Below, in pieces: positions 13,196 through 22,700 of a stretch of 32,661 nt of DNA. Origin of the DNA: an uncultured Clostridia bacterium (GTDB taxonomy: Bacteria > Bacillota > Clostridia > Christensenellales > Borkfalkiaceae). The notes under the pieces are model-generated. The model was not told where the DNA came from and did not search any database. It worked only from the letters and a program-made list of their open reading frames with translations. The position numbers and the translations under genes are program-made. Position 1 is the first letter of the stretch. Every line of letters starts with the position of its first letter. Location: contig CALVWW010000014.1 of the NCBI GenBank assembly GCA_944368155.1, forward strand, positions 1-32,661, read 5' to 3'.

Positions 13196-16100
13196 TTAGC
13201 GGCGTATGATTGAAATTGTAACCTTTTCGCCGTTGATATTCTGCTCCTTAGAATACGCCCCGTCGGGAGCCGCCCCCTCTGTAACAGAGTCGGCAAGCAC
13301 GTCCTTTGAAAATTTTGCGGCGGCTAATACCTTTGCGGCACGCCCCACGGCACTATAGTAAACGGCTATTCTGTCGGTAACTTCAAAACCGGCGTCCTTG
13401 CGCATGTTCTGAATTTTTGAGACTATTTCGCGCTCTATGCCCTCCTCTATCAGTTCTTCGGTGAGCACGGTGGAGAGAGCGACTGTGACTCCCTTGTCCG
13501 ACTGGGCGACAAAGCCGTTTGCGCTTTCGGTGAATATCTGCAAATCTTCGGGCACAAGCTTTACGCCGAGGTTTTCTATCTCATATTCGCCGCTCTCACG
13601 CATCTTTGCCACCACCTCGTCGCCGTTGCACTCAGCAAGAAATTTCGAAATTGCTCCAAGCTGCTTGCCGTATTTGGGGCCTAAAGTTTTAAGCTGGGGC
13701 TTGAGCTTATATCTTATATAAGCCGAGGCGTCGGAGGCAACCGTCATCTTTTTGACGTTGAGCTCCTCCAAAACTATGGCCTTCTCCTCCTCGGAGAGGC
13801 ACAGCGGCTTTTCGGACACAACAACCATCTCGCCAAGCGGCTGACGGTTCTTTAAATTGCCCGCATTGCGCGCAGAACGGCCGTTTACCACGATATTTAA
13901 AACGCCCTCCATACCGCGCTCGAGCTCGCTGTCGATTAAGCTCATATCCGCCTCGGGGAAGGAGCAAAGATGTACCGATACAGGCTGGTCTTTAAAGAAG
14001 TGCGGCACAAGGTTAGAATATATCATCTCCGCGACAAACGGCGTGTAAGGCGCCGTAACTTTTGCAAGTGTGACTAAAACTGTATACAGCGTAGTGTATG
14101 CCGCAGCCTTGTCGTCTGTCATATTACTGCCCCAGAACCTGTCGCGGCAGCGGCGGACATACCAGTTTGAGAGGATGTCGGCAAAGTCCTGAATGGCGCG
14201 CGAACTTTCGGTTATTTCATAGCGGGCAAGGTGCTCGTCGACAAGCTTGACAAGACTGTTCAGCTTGGAGAGTATCCACCTGTCCATAAGCGAGAGTTTG
14301 CAGTCCTTAAGACTGAACTTCGAGGGGTCGTATTTATCTATTTCGGCATAGAGTGTAAAGAAGGCATAGGTGTTCCACAAAGTGCCGAGATATTTTCTCT
14401 GCGCCTCGGACACGGCCTCTTCATAGAACCTCGAGGGCAGCCAGGGTGCTGACGATGTATAGAAATACCAGCGCACGGCGTCTGCGCCCTGCTTGTCCAG
14501 CACCGTCCAGGGGTCGACCACATTGCCCTTGTGTTTGGACATCTTTATGCCGTTTTTATCGTTGACGTGCCCCAAAACTATGCAGTTTTTAAAGGGCGAA
14601 ACACCGAATAATATGGTGTTTACGACGAGCAGGGTATAGAACCAGCCGCGCGTCTGGTCGACGGCTTCGGATATGAAGTCCGCGGGGAAAGTTTCGTCGA
14701 ACAGCGCCTTGTTCTCGAACGGGTAATGATACTGTGCAAAGGGCATGGAGCCAGAATCGAACCAGCAGTCGATAACTTCGGGCGTGCGTTTCATTTTGCC
14801 GCCGCATTTGGGGCAGGAACATGTGAGCTCGTCGAGATAAGGACGGTGCAGCTCGATTTCGGCGTCGGGCTTTAGGCCGCACTTTTCTTTAAGCTCGGCC
14901 TTGGAACCTATCACCTCTATCTCCCCGCAATCGGGACATACCCATACAGGGAGAGGGGTGCCCCAATACCTGTCGCGCGAGAGTCCCCAGTCAATCACGT
15001 TATCGAGGAAGTTGCCCATGCGGCCTTCCTTTATAGTGTCGGGCATCCAGTTTACCGAACGGTTGGCGGCCTTTATGTCCTCCTTTACCTTGGTGACTTC
15101 GATAAACCAGCTTGAGCGGGCATAGTACAAAAGGGGCGTATCGCAGCGCCAGCAATGGGGATAATCATGTTCGAAAGGCACAACTTTAAACAGGCTGCCG
15201 TTCTTTTCGAGCATCTCTAAAATTACCTTATCGGCCTTTTTTGCAAACAAACCGTCAAGTGCGGGGAAACGCTCGTCGAAACAACCGCGCTCGTTCACGA
15301 GCTGAACCACGGGAAGGGAATAGCGCTTGCCCACTTTGTAGTCGTCCTCGCCGAATGCGGGGGCAATGTGAACGACGCCCGTGCCGTCGCCCATGGTAAC
15401 GTAAGTGTCGCACACGATGAAGTGCGCCTTATAAGCGGCGTTTGCAGGTGAAATGCGCGCGGCTTCCTTTACCGTTTCGGCAAACAGAGGTTCGTATTCG
15501 AGGCCCTCCCACTCCCTGCCTGCCTTCTCTTCAACTATCTTGTAGTTCTCAAAAAAGTTCGACGCCAGCGCTTTTGCCAAAATATAGTGCACTCCGTCGC
15601 TCTCAATCTCCACGTAGGGTTCGTCGGGATTCATGCAGAGCGCAACGTTTGAAGGGAGCGTCCAGGGAGTCGTCGTCCACGCAAGGATATAACGGTTTTC
15701 TTCGCCCCTGACTTTAAAGCGGGCGACTACAGAATTTTCCTTTACGAGTTTATATCCCTGCGCCACCTCGTGCGAGGAGAGCGCCGTACCGCAGCGGGGG
15801 CAATAGGGAACTATCTTGTGTCCCTTATATAAAAGGCCCTTATTGTAAATGGTCTTGAGTGCCCACCACTCCGATTCGATATAGTTGTCGTCGTAGGTGA
15901 CATAGGGGTTTTCCATATCCGCCCAGTACCCCACGCGCTCCGACATTCTCTCCCACTCGCTCTTATACTTCCACACCGACTGCTTGCACTGCTTTATAAA
16001 GGGCTCTATGCCGTACTTTTCAATGTCCTGCTTGCCGTCCATGCCGAGCGACTTTTCCACCTCGAGCTCGACGGGCAGGCCGTGCGTATCCCAGCCGGCC

Positions 16101-16345
16101 TTCCTTAAAACATGCTTGCCCTTCATCGTCTGATAGCGGGGAATGAGGTCCTTCATTACCCTCGTTAATATATGGCCGATGTGCGGCTTGCCGTTGGCCG
16201 TGGGGGGGCCGTCGTAGAATGAAAATTCCTCCGCCCCCTCGTTTTTCTCTACCGACTTTTCAAACACGCGGTTCTCTTTCCAGAAGTCGATGACTTCCTG
16301 TTCCCTTGCGGGGAAATTTAAGGTTGTGTCTACCTTCTTATACAT
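13196..16345 (-). CDS. ileS: Isoleucyl-tRNA synthetase, IleRS2-like
   Basis: A 1049-residue class I synthetase charging tRNA-Ile. The start at ATG 16345 has AAGGAG nine bases upstream, so the long in-frame extension toward 16549, which reads through the T-box, is rejected. The HIGH motif is GKPHIGH and the KMSKS loop is KMSKHKGN. The editing domain contains GDGTGVVHIAPAFGEDDY, and CPDCG and CPKCG zinc-ribbon cysteines lie in the insertion before the catalytic second half. The C-terminal part matches the anticodon-binding domain plus the extra domain found in IleRS2. The overall pattern resembles the eukaryote-like IleRS2, the form associated with natural mupirocin tolerance; that property is inferred from family, not tested. 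It is regulated by the T-box leader. Confidence 0.96.
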   Translation of the reverse strand: MYKKVDTTLNFPAREQEVIDFWKENRVFEKSVEKNEGAEEFSFYDGPPTANGKPHIGHILTRVMKDLIPRYQTMKGKHVLRKAGWDTHGLPVELEVEKSLGMDGKQDIEKYGIEPFIKQCKQSVWKYKSEWERMSERVGYWADMENPYVTYDDNYIESEWWALKTIYNKGLLYKGHKIVPYCPRCGTALSSHEVAQGYKLVKENSVVARFKVRGEENRYILAWTTTPWTLPSNVALCMNPDEPYVEIESDGVHYILAKALASNFFENYKIVEEKAGREWEGLEYEPLFAETVKEAARISPANAAYKAHFIVCDTYVTMGDGTGVVHIAPAFGEDDYKVGKRYSLPVVQLVNERGCFDERFPALDGLFAKKADKVILEMLEKNGSLFKVVPFEHDYPHCWRCDTPLLYYARSSWFIEVTKVKEDIKAANRSVNWMPDTIKEGRMGNFLDNVIDWGLSRDRYWGTPLPVWVCPDCGEIEVIGSKAELKEKCGLKPDAEIELHRPYLDELTCSCPKCGGKMKRTPEVIDCWFDSGSMPFAQYHYPFENKALFDETFPADFISEAVDQTRGWFYTLLVVNTILFGVSPFKNCIVLGHVNDKNGIKMSKHKGNVVDPWTVLDKQGADAVRWYFYTSSAPWLPSRFYEEAVSEAQRKYLGTLWNTYAFFTLYAEIDKYDPSKFSLKDCKLSLMDRWILSKLNSLVKLVDEHLARYEITESSRAIQDFADILSNWYVRRCRDRFWGSNMTDDKAAAYTTLYTVLVTLAKVTAPYTPFVAEMIYSNLVPHFFKDQPVSVHLCSFPEADMSLIDSELERGMEGVLNIVVNGRSARNAGNLKNRQPLGEMVVVSEKPLCLSEEEKAIVLEELNVKKMTVASDASAYIRYKLKPQLKTLGPKYGKQLGAISKFLAECNGDEVVAKMRESGEYEIENLGVKLVPEDLQIFTESANGFVAQSDKGVTVALSTVLTEELIEEGIEREIVSKIQNMRKDAGFEVTDRIAVYYSAVGRAAKVLAAAKFSKDVLADSVTEGAAPDGAYSKEQNINGEKVTISIIRR

Positions 16346-16368
16346 AGTTTTAACTCCTTGCGGCGGCA

Positions 16369-16637
16369 AAAAAATAAAGCACGCGTTATTTCGGACACCG
16401 AAAACGAGTGCTTGTAAACCACCAAAACAAACTATTATTTGCCATAACTTGTAACGGGTTATGAATCCGTATTTTCTTACTTGCGCCTTTGCATGCCGCA
16501 AACCGCTTTGGGAAAATAAGCTGGGAGGTGATATCCGCTGCGCGCCCATATCCCCCTTCCACCACTCAGGGAACTCTCTTAAATGAACCTTCGCAGAGGC
16601 CGTTGTCCTCCGTAATCGCCTTTAAATTAAGTTGTAC
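16369..16637 (-). ncRNA. T-box leader (tRNA-Ile sensing) of ileS
   Basis: The minus-strand leader from about 16637 contains stem I with the typical AAGAGAGTTCCCTGAGTGG segment. The specifier region GGATATCACC has the Ile codon ATC followed by a purine. The T-box region reads TTTTGGTGGTTTACAAGC instead of the usual AGGGTGGNACCGCG, but UGGU can still pair with the ACCA end of tRNA-Ile. A terminator follows: AAGCAC with GTGCTT, inner TTTCGG with CCGAAA, then TATTTTTTT at 16374-16368. Uncharged tRNA-Ile would favour the antiterminator and expression of ileS. Confidence 0.85.
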
Positions 16638-16643
16638 ATAAGT

Positions 16644-16672
16644 ATTATAGCCGAGCCGAAATAAATTGTAAA
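16644..16672 (-). promoter_or_regulatory. Promoter of the ileS T-box transcript
   Basis: On the minus strand, TTTACA (16672-16667), a 17-base spacer and TATAAT (16649-16644). Confidence 0.85.
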
Positions 16673-16751
16673 GCGATTTACAAAATAAAAATCGTCCGAT
16701 AAGGCACATTACTGCCCCAATAGCCCCGAATTTCAAACTTTGAGGGTAAAA

Positions 16752-17789
16752 TTACTGCAAAGGAATGGCTGCGGCGGCGTTTACGTTCAAGGGAGAAAAG
16801 TTGCCTTGCATGTATTGATTCAAACCCTCCGAGGCTATCATGGCGGCGTTGTCCGTACAGAACTTTTTTTCAGGCAGGACGAGTTCCAGCCCCGCCCTCT
16901 GGCAGGCCTCGTTCAGGGTGCTCCTGAGATAGGAATTTGCAATAACTCCCCCGCCTGCGGTAACGGTATGCACGCCGCAGGCCAGCGCGTACTCCACCGT
17001 CTTTTTGACGAGCGGGTCGATGGCCGCCCGCTGGAATGACGCGGCTACGTCGAACCCGTTGAGCACCTCCCCCCTCTGCTGTGCATTGTGGCAATAATTT
17101 ATCACCGCCGTTTTAAGCCCGCTGTACGAAAAGCGCATCTCTTTGGAATTTTTGACGAGCGCCGAGGGGAAACTGATACACGGTGCGCCGCTTTCGGCAA
17201 GTTTTTGCACATTGGGTCCTCCCGGGTACGGAAGTCCGAGAACGCGCGCGCATTTATCGAACGCCTCGCCGGCGGCGTCGTCTGAAGTGGACGCCAAAAC
17301 CTTGAACTGCGTGTATGACGAAGTATATAAAATGGCCGTGTGTCCGCCGCTTGCAAGCAGGGTTATAAACGGGGGCTTTAAGTCCGGTTTATCGAGATAT
17401 GCCGCGGCAATGTGTCCGCGGATATGGTTGACCGCGACGAACGGCACATTCATGGCATAGGCAAACGCCTTGGCAAAGGACAGCCCCACAAGCAGCGCGC
17501 CCAGAAGACCCGCGCCGTAGGTCGCCGCAACGCAGTCGATATCGGCAGGCTTTAAGCCCGCGTCTTTAAGGGCGAGACGGCACACCTCGTCCACCGCCTC
17601 GGTATGCATGCGCGAGGCAATCTCCGGCACGACTCCGCCGTACTTTGCCTGCTCGGCCGCCGAGGAGATTATTCTGTTTGAAAGAATTTCCCTGCCGCGC
17701 AGCACGGCGCACGCCGTTTCGTCACAGCTCGACTCTATGCCGAGTATCACGGGACTTTGCTTAACTTTAAACTCTGAAATATCGTACAT
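16752..17789 (-). CDS. tsaD: tRNA N6-adenosine threonylcarbamoyltransferase
   Basis: A 345-residue enzyme that transfers threonylcarbamoyl to A37 of ANN-reading tRNAs with TsaB/TsaE. VILGIESSCDETA opens the ASKHA fold, the metal-binding NHIRGH motif is present at about 120-125, and ASGGHT and DDAAGEAFDK follow. The C-terminal half has GGVIANSYLR and FCTDNAAMIA. Length is normal. No Shine-Dalgarno site is visible before ATG 17789: the 12 bases upstream are TTTTAATTTTAC-like and follow directly on a GC-rich hairpin (17802-17821). A GTG at codon 14, immediately before the conserved LGIESS, is a possible alternative start. tsaB and tsaE are not in the window. Confidence 0.94.
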   Translation of the reverse strand: MYDISEFKVKQSPVILGIESSCDETACAVLRGREILSNRIISSAAEQAKYGGVVPEIASRMHTEAVDEVCRLALKDAGLKPADIDCVAATYGAGLLGALLVGLSFAKAFAYAMNVPFVAVNHIRGHIAAAYLDKPDLKPPFITLLASGGHTAILYTSSYTQFKVLASTSDDAAGEAFDKCARVLGLPYPGGPNVQKLAESGAPCISFPSALVKNSKEMRFSYSGLKTAVINYCHNAQQRGEVLNGFDVAASFQRAAIDPLVKKTVEYALACGVHTVTAGGGVIANSYLRSTLNEACQRAGLELVLPEKKFCTDNAAMIASEGLNQYMQGNFSPLNVNAAAAIPLQ

Positions 17790-17801
17790 AGTAAAATTAA
17801 A

Positions 17802-17821
17802 ATGCGGCGCCCGCGCCGCAT
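17802..17821 (-). terminator. GC-rich hairpin between the helical unknown and tsaD
   Basis: ATGCGGCGC (17802-17810) with GCGCCGCAT (17813-17821). On the minus strand it is followed by TTTAATTTTA and, 12 bases on, the tsaD start. It could terminate the upstream transcript or attenuate tsaD. Confidence 0.6.
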
Positions 17822-17834
17822 ATTCGAATATTGG

Positions 17835-18260
17835 TCACTTTTTATCATTATAGGGCAAATCGAACCCGTCGGGGTCGTCGCCCCCCTCAAACGTGACAGG
17901 CACTACGGGCTGAACGCCAAGGCAGTACTGTTCAACCATTACTGTAATATCGTTAGCGACAGAGATTGCAAGCGACAACATATCCTCAAGTCCGGCGTCG
18001 GGGAACAACCCGTCACGCCGGGCGAGATTGAGATTATAAATGACCTTCTGCACGCACTTTACAAGCTCCACCGCCTGCTCTGCGCGCATGGAGGCGGCAG
18101 GCAGATACGCCATAGCGTTTATTCCTGCGCCCAGCTCGGACGAATACTCCGCAAGCAGATTGAAAATAACGCGCTCTTCACTGCCGCCGAAATTTTCGCC
18201 GAGCGACATAATTTTTGAAGAGAGCATAAAACATTTTTCCGTTGTATTCATGCCCGCCAT
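17835..18260 (-). CDS. Hypothetical helical protein, possible four-helix bundle
   Basis: A 141-residue soluble protein, mostly alpha-helical by composition. Four amphipathic stretches are visible, among them RVIFNLLAEYSSELGAGINAM and EQAVELVKCVQKVIYNLNLA, followed by an acidic, proline-containing tail (FEGGDDPDGFDLPYNDKK). There are no membrane segments and no catalytic motif. The start at ATG 18260 has GGAG about nine bases upstream; a second ATG nine bases later is possible. It lies between prfB and tsaD on the same strand, 75 and 45 bases from them, with a hairpin before tsaD. The length and four-helix pattern recall the small 'four helix bundle' proteins sometimes found near ribosomal genes, but I see no decisive signature. 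Confidence 0.7.
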   Translation of the reverse strand: MAGMNTTEKCFMLSSKIMSLGENFGGSEERVIFNLLAEYSSELGAGINAMAYLPAASMRAEQAVELVKCVQKVIYNLNLARRDGLFPDAGLEDMLSLAISVANDITVMVEQYCLGVQPVVPVTFEGGDDPDGFDLPYNDKK

Positions 18261-18335
18261 ATCATTGTCTCCATTATATTATGAGCTTACAGAACTCAGC
18301 CGGTGTACAAATTTCCCGAACAGAAAGCTGTCGGC

Positions 18336-19436
18336 TTAACCCGCCTTTTTGAGGTAGTCGATTATAAACCCCTGTATATCGCCGTCCATCACCGCCTGAA
18401 TGTCTGTCATTTCATAGCCTGTGCGGTGGTCTTTTACCAGCGTGTAAGGGCAGAACACATATGAGCGTATCTGGCTGCCCCATTCAATCTTCTTTATTTC
18501 GCCTTTGAGCTCGGCGTCGGCAGCCTCGCGCTCGGCAATCTGCCGCTCTATAAGTTTTGCACGCAGATACTGGAAAGCCATGGCCTTGTTCTGCAACTGA
18601 CTGCGCTCATTCTGGCAGGTCACAACTATGCCAGTGGGAAAGTGCGTTATTCTTATAGCCGTCTCGGTTTTGTTTACCTTCTGTCCGCCCGCACCGGAGG
18701 AACGGTATACGTCTATTCGTATATCCTCGTCGCGTATCTCCACTTCGCCCTCGTCGTCCACCTCAGGCATAACTTCGAGGGATGCAAAGGACGTATGGCG
18801 GCGCTTATTGCTGTCGAACGGAGAAATTCTCACAAGGCGGTGCACGCCCTTTTCAGCCTTTAAAAAACCGTAGGCATTCTCGCCGTCTACTTTAAAACTC
18901 ACGCTCTTTATCCCGGCCTCGTCGCCGTCCTCTCTGTCGAGCTCAGTGACTTTGAAACCTACGTTTTCGCAGTAGCGCTGATACATGCGGTACAACATCT
19001 GAGTCCAGTCGCACGCCTCCGTGCCGCCAGCGCCCGCGTGAAGGCTTAAAATGGCGTTATTTGAGTCATACTTCCCCTTGAGCAGCGCCTTTATGCGCAT
19101 CTCCTCAATGTCGTCCTCAGCCGACTTTATCATGTGCTCGAGTTCGGGGATAAGGCTCTCGTCGTCGGCCTCTTCAATGAGGTCTACAAATGCCTGGGCG
19201 TCCTTTAAAGCGCTCTCACCCTTGTTGTATGCGGCAATCTTGCCCTCTATAACAGAAATTTCCCTGCCGATGTGCTTGGACTTTTCCAAATCATTCCACA
19301 CCTCGGGCTTCTCCTGTTCGGCCTTCAGCTCTTCAAGCTTTTTGCCTATGTTGTCAATATCGAGGGCATATTTTGCCTCGGAAAGCGTCTCCGAGAGTGA
19401 TTTTAATCTTAATCTGTAATCGTCTGCTTTAAACAT
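18336..19436 (-). CDS. prfB: Peptide chain release factor 2, without programmed frameshift
   Basis: A 366-residue release factor recognising UGA and UAA. The SPF discriminator is in VRISPFDSNKRRH, and the GGQ loop that triggers peptide hydrolysis is in RSSGAGGQKVNKTETAIRI. ATG 19436 follows AAAGAGAG. The in-frame extension toward 19601 is rejected, because it reads through an intergenic repeat. In most bacteria the gene carries an in-frame TGA near codon 26 that must be bypassed by a +1 shift. Here the same position reads KYALDIDN without interruption, so this autoregulation is absent. It sits downstream of secA on the same strand with a 360-bp gap, so it probably has its own promoter, which I could not place. 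Confidence 0.95.
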   Translation of the reverse strand: MFKADDYRLRLKSLSETLSEAKYALDIDNIGKKLEELKAEQEKPEVWNDLEKSKHIGREISVIEGKIAAYNKGESALKDAQAFVDLIEEADDESLIPELEHMIKSAEDDIEEMRIKALLKGKYDSNNAILSLHAGAGGTEACDWTQMLYRMYQRYCENVGFKVTELDREDGDEAGIKSVSFKVDGENAYGFLKAEKGVHRLVRISPFDSNKRRHTSFASLEVMPEVDDEGEVEIRDEDIRIDVYRSSGAGGQKVNKTETAIRITHFPTGIVVTCQNERSQLQNKAMAFQYLRAKLIERQIAEREAADAELKGEIKKIEWGSQIRSYVFCPYTLVKDHRTGYEMTDIQAVMDGDIQGFIIDYLKKAG

Positions 19437-19506
19437 AAAACTCTCTTTAAGATATCGTTCAGCGCCGCATACCGCGGCACCTAAGTAATTGCAAAACGGT
19501 TGAAAT

Positions 19507-19600
19507 GCGGATGAGATTTCTCCGCTCGCGGAGTATTGGTTTGCGGTATCCCAAAGGGAACTCTCCGCAAAACCCCGCTCCGCTCGGTCGAAATGACACA
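19507..19600 (-). repeat. Dispersed intergenic repeat of the TGTCATTTCGACC type
   Basis: On the minus strand it begins TGTCATTTCGACCGAGCGGA and ends near GCGGAGAAATCTCATCCGC, with internal short inverted parts (CTCCGC with GCGGAG). Repeats with this signature occur in many bacterial genomes and often create false coding frames such as 'MCHFDRAERG'. The frame upstream of prfB is of that kind. Confidence 0.6.
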
Positions 19601-19690
19601 TTGATTAAACCGCATCAATTTTAAAATAACTTATGTCGTGCGAGTGTAGCGCTTCTCTGCCGAAGGTTCCCGCTTGCGGGGAACGGCAGA

Positions 19691-19732
19691 AAAAACACAA
19701 GGCGGAATTTATTTTCGCCGTTAAGTGTTTTT
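19691..19732 (-). terminator. Probable secA terminator formed by copy C of the dispersed repeat
   Basis: Arms AAAAACAC (19691-19698) and GTGTTTTT (19725-19732) enclose GGCG/CGCC, with TTTTTT following on the minus strand. The inner 19696-19727 aligns with the repeats at 9074-9108 and 9284-9315. It lies 67 bases beyond the secA stop. Confidence 0.65.
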
Positions 19733-19798
19733 CCGACAAATTTATCCTCACGGAAATAGTCGCGCACGGCCTGCGCGAGAATTTCGTGAATGTCTTTT

Positions 19799-22700
19799 TT
19801 ATTTGTGGTCTTTCCAATAGCAGCACTTTTTATATTTTTTGCCGCTTCCGCAGGGGCATGGGTCGTTGGGCCCGACTTCCTTTTTCTTGACGATGGGCGC
19901 CTGCTTACCCGTGGGGTTGGGAGTGAACTCCTGAGGCCTCATCGCAAGGTTTCCCGAAGGCATGGGCACGCGCTGAATGCTCTTTGCCAAATCTTTGTCA
20001 CGAGAAGGCTGCGGCTCTTCAGACACGGCGGCCTGTTCTGCCGCAGGCGCGGCAGTCTGCTCTTTTTCACCGCTCTGCGCGGGCATATCGCCGGCGGGAG
20101 CTGAGGGAGCGGCCGTCTGACGGGCAACTGTTTCCTGCCCTGCAGATTGGGGCAGAGAGGGGTTCTGCTGTGCAGCCGCAGGAGCTGCGGGCGCCTGTTG
20201 TGCAGGCTGAGGCCTTCCGGGAATCTGTCCGGGACGCAGACGCACAATTCTTCCCTTTAAAAGGCGGGATATAGTCGTCGTCTGCACGCGCTCTATCATC
20301 TCGCTGAACATCTCGTATCCTTCCTGCTTGTAGGCGATAACGGGGTCCTGCTGTGCGTAGCCGCGCAGGCCGATGCCCTTTCTCAGTTGGTCCATCGCGT
20401 CGATATGGTCTATCCAGTTGCGGTCGACAGCGCGCAGAAGTTCGTTTCTCTCTATCTGGTGATAGTCTACCTGACCGTGGGTCTCTTCCTTTATATTGAC
20501 TATCTTTTGCTCGTAAGCTTTTATAACTTCCTTGGAAATTCTGCTTATTGCACGCTCATAGTCCCAACGCTCGAGCATATCGCGCGTAATTTCAAAAGTA
20601 CATTCGTCGGGGTATACCTTTACTTTAAGCGCCTCGTTCAGCTCATTCTCATCCCACTTTTCGGGCATGGCGTCGGTATTTACTGTTTCGTTTACGATTT
20701 TTTCAACATAGTCGGGAATATACTTGAGCATCTGCTCGTGCACATCCTCGCCCTTGAGCACTTTGAGCCTTTCGCCGTATATTGTCTTGCGCTGTTCATT
20801 CATGACTTCGTCGTATTGCAAAGTGCGCTTACGTATTGCGAAGTTGCGGCCCTCTATGGCCTTTTGTGCATTCTCGATGCTGCGCGAAAGCATCTTCGAC
20901 TGCAGGCACTGGTCCTCATCGAGTTTGAACGTATCGTAAATCGACTTTATTCTCTCTCCGCCGAAGCGCTTTGCAAGGTCGTCCTCGAGCGAGATAAAGA
21001 ATATAGATACGCCGGGGTCGCCCTGTCGGCCTGAACGTCCGCGGAGCTGATTGTCTATACGGCGGCTCTCGTGGCGCTCGGTACCTATTATGCACAGGCC
21101 GCCGGCCTCGATAACCTTAACCTTTTCGGCGTCAGTTTCCGCCTTGAATTTATCATACAGCTCGGCATAGCGGGCGCGCGCCGTCTGCTCTTCTTCGGTA
21201 AATTCCCTGTCGGCATAAGAGATAGCGACCTCTATCATGTCGTGGTCGTATCCCTCTTCCCTCATGCGCTTTTTAGCCAGATATTCGGGGTTGCCGCCGA
21301 GCAGAATATCGGTACCGCGGCCGGCCATGTTCGTGGCAATCGTCACGGCACCGAACCTGCCCGCCTGGGCCACTATCTCCGCCTCGCGTTCATGGTTTTT
21401 GGCGTTTAAGATATTGTGCTTTATTCCGTTGCGGCGAAGCAGCCTTGAAATTTCCTCAGACCTGTCTACCGTTACGGTACCGATGAGAATGGGCTGGCCG
21501 GTTGCATGGCGCTCGACAATCTCGTTGACTATGGCCTTCTTCTTGCCGTCGACGGTGGAGAAAATCATATCGGCATAGTCTTTCCTCTGCACGGGCCTGT
21601 TTGTAGGTATTTCTACAACGTCGAGGGAATATATAGTGCGGAACTCCGCTTCCTCGGTCTTTGCAGTACCCGTCATGCCCGATAGCTTGTTATAAAGACG
21701 GAAATAGTTCTGGAATGTAACGGTGGCCTGAGTTTTGTTCTCGTCGCGTACCTTTACGTGTTCCTTGGCCTCTATTGCCTGGTGAAGGCCGTCGGAATAA
21801 CGCCTGCCGTGCATAAGACGGCCTGTGAACTCATCGACTATGAGAATTTCGCCGTCGTTCGAAACGATATAGTCCTCGTCGCGCTTGAACAACTCGTGCG
21901 CCTTCAGCGCCTGCTGTATGTGATGGTTGAGGTCGGCGTTTTCTATATCGGCAAGATTGTTTATGCCGAAGAAGCGCTCGGCCTTTTCAGCACCCTTTTC
22001 TGTTATTGTAACCGACTTATCCTTGCGGTCGATTATATAGTCCCAGTTCTCCATCTCCTCTAAGATGGCGGCAAGACGCTCGTTTGCCTCCTGCTCCTCC
22101 TTGGTGAGCTCCTTCTTGCGCTTGGAGGGTGCGGCCTTTTCGGCGTCCTTTTTATCGTCGTCAAATCCGCCGGAGAGCGTGCGCACAAATCTGTCCACGT
22201 CCTCGTAGAGCTTCGAGCTCTCTCCGCCCTTGCCTGAAATGATGAGCGGCGTGCGCGCCTCGTCGATTAAAATAGAGTCGACTTCGTCGATGATACAGAA
22301 ATTGAGCTCGCGCTGAACCATCGCCGGTATTGAAGATTTAAGGTTGTCGCGCAGGTAATCGAAACCAAGTTCGTTATTGGTGGCATAGACAATGTCGCAG
22401 GCATATGCCTCCTTTTTCTGTTTATCATCCATGCCGGGCACGACTACGCCCACGGTGAGCCCCATAAATTTGTGTACTTTGCCCATCCATTCCGCGTCGC
22501 GGCGGGCGAGATAGTCGTTGACGGTTACAATGTGCACGCCCTTGCCCGTGAGCGCATTCAGATATGCGGGCAGCGTGGAAACGAGAGTTTTGCCTTCGCC
22601 CGTTCTCATCTCTGCAATACGCCCCTGATGCAGGCAGATACCGCCGATTATCTGCACATGGAAGTGCTTCATCTTTAAAACGCGCCAGCTGGCCTCCCTT

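Noticed and set aside
16346-16549. N-terminal extension of IleRS
   Set aside because: It is a translation of the T-box leader; AAGGAG and ATG 16345 define the start.
19654-19687. Hairpin TCTGCCG...CGGCAGA as secA or prfB terminator
   Set aside because: The A-run lies on the wrong side for the minus strand, and the repeat-based hairpin at 19691-19732 is a better terminator.
20387-21034. 215-residue plus-strand frame opposite secA
   Set aside because: It is an antisense shadow of a strongly conserved gene, Leu/Tyr/Val-rich as expected from the reverse reading, with no promoter or ribosome binding site.
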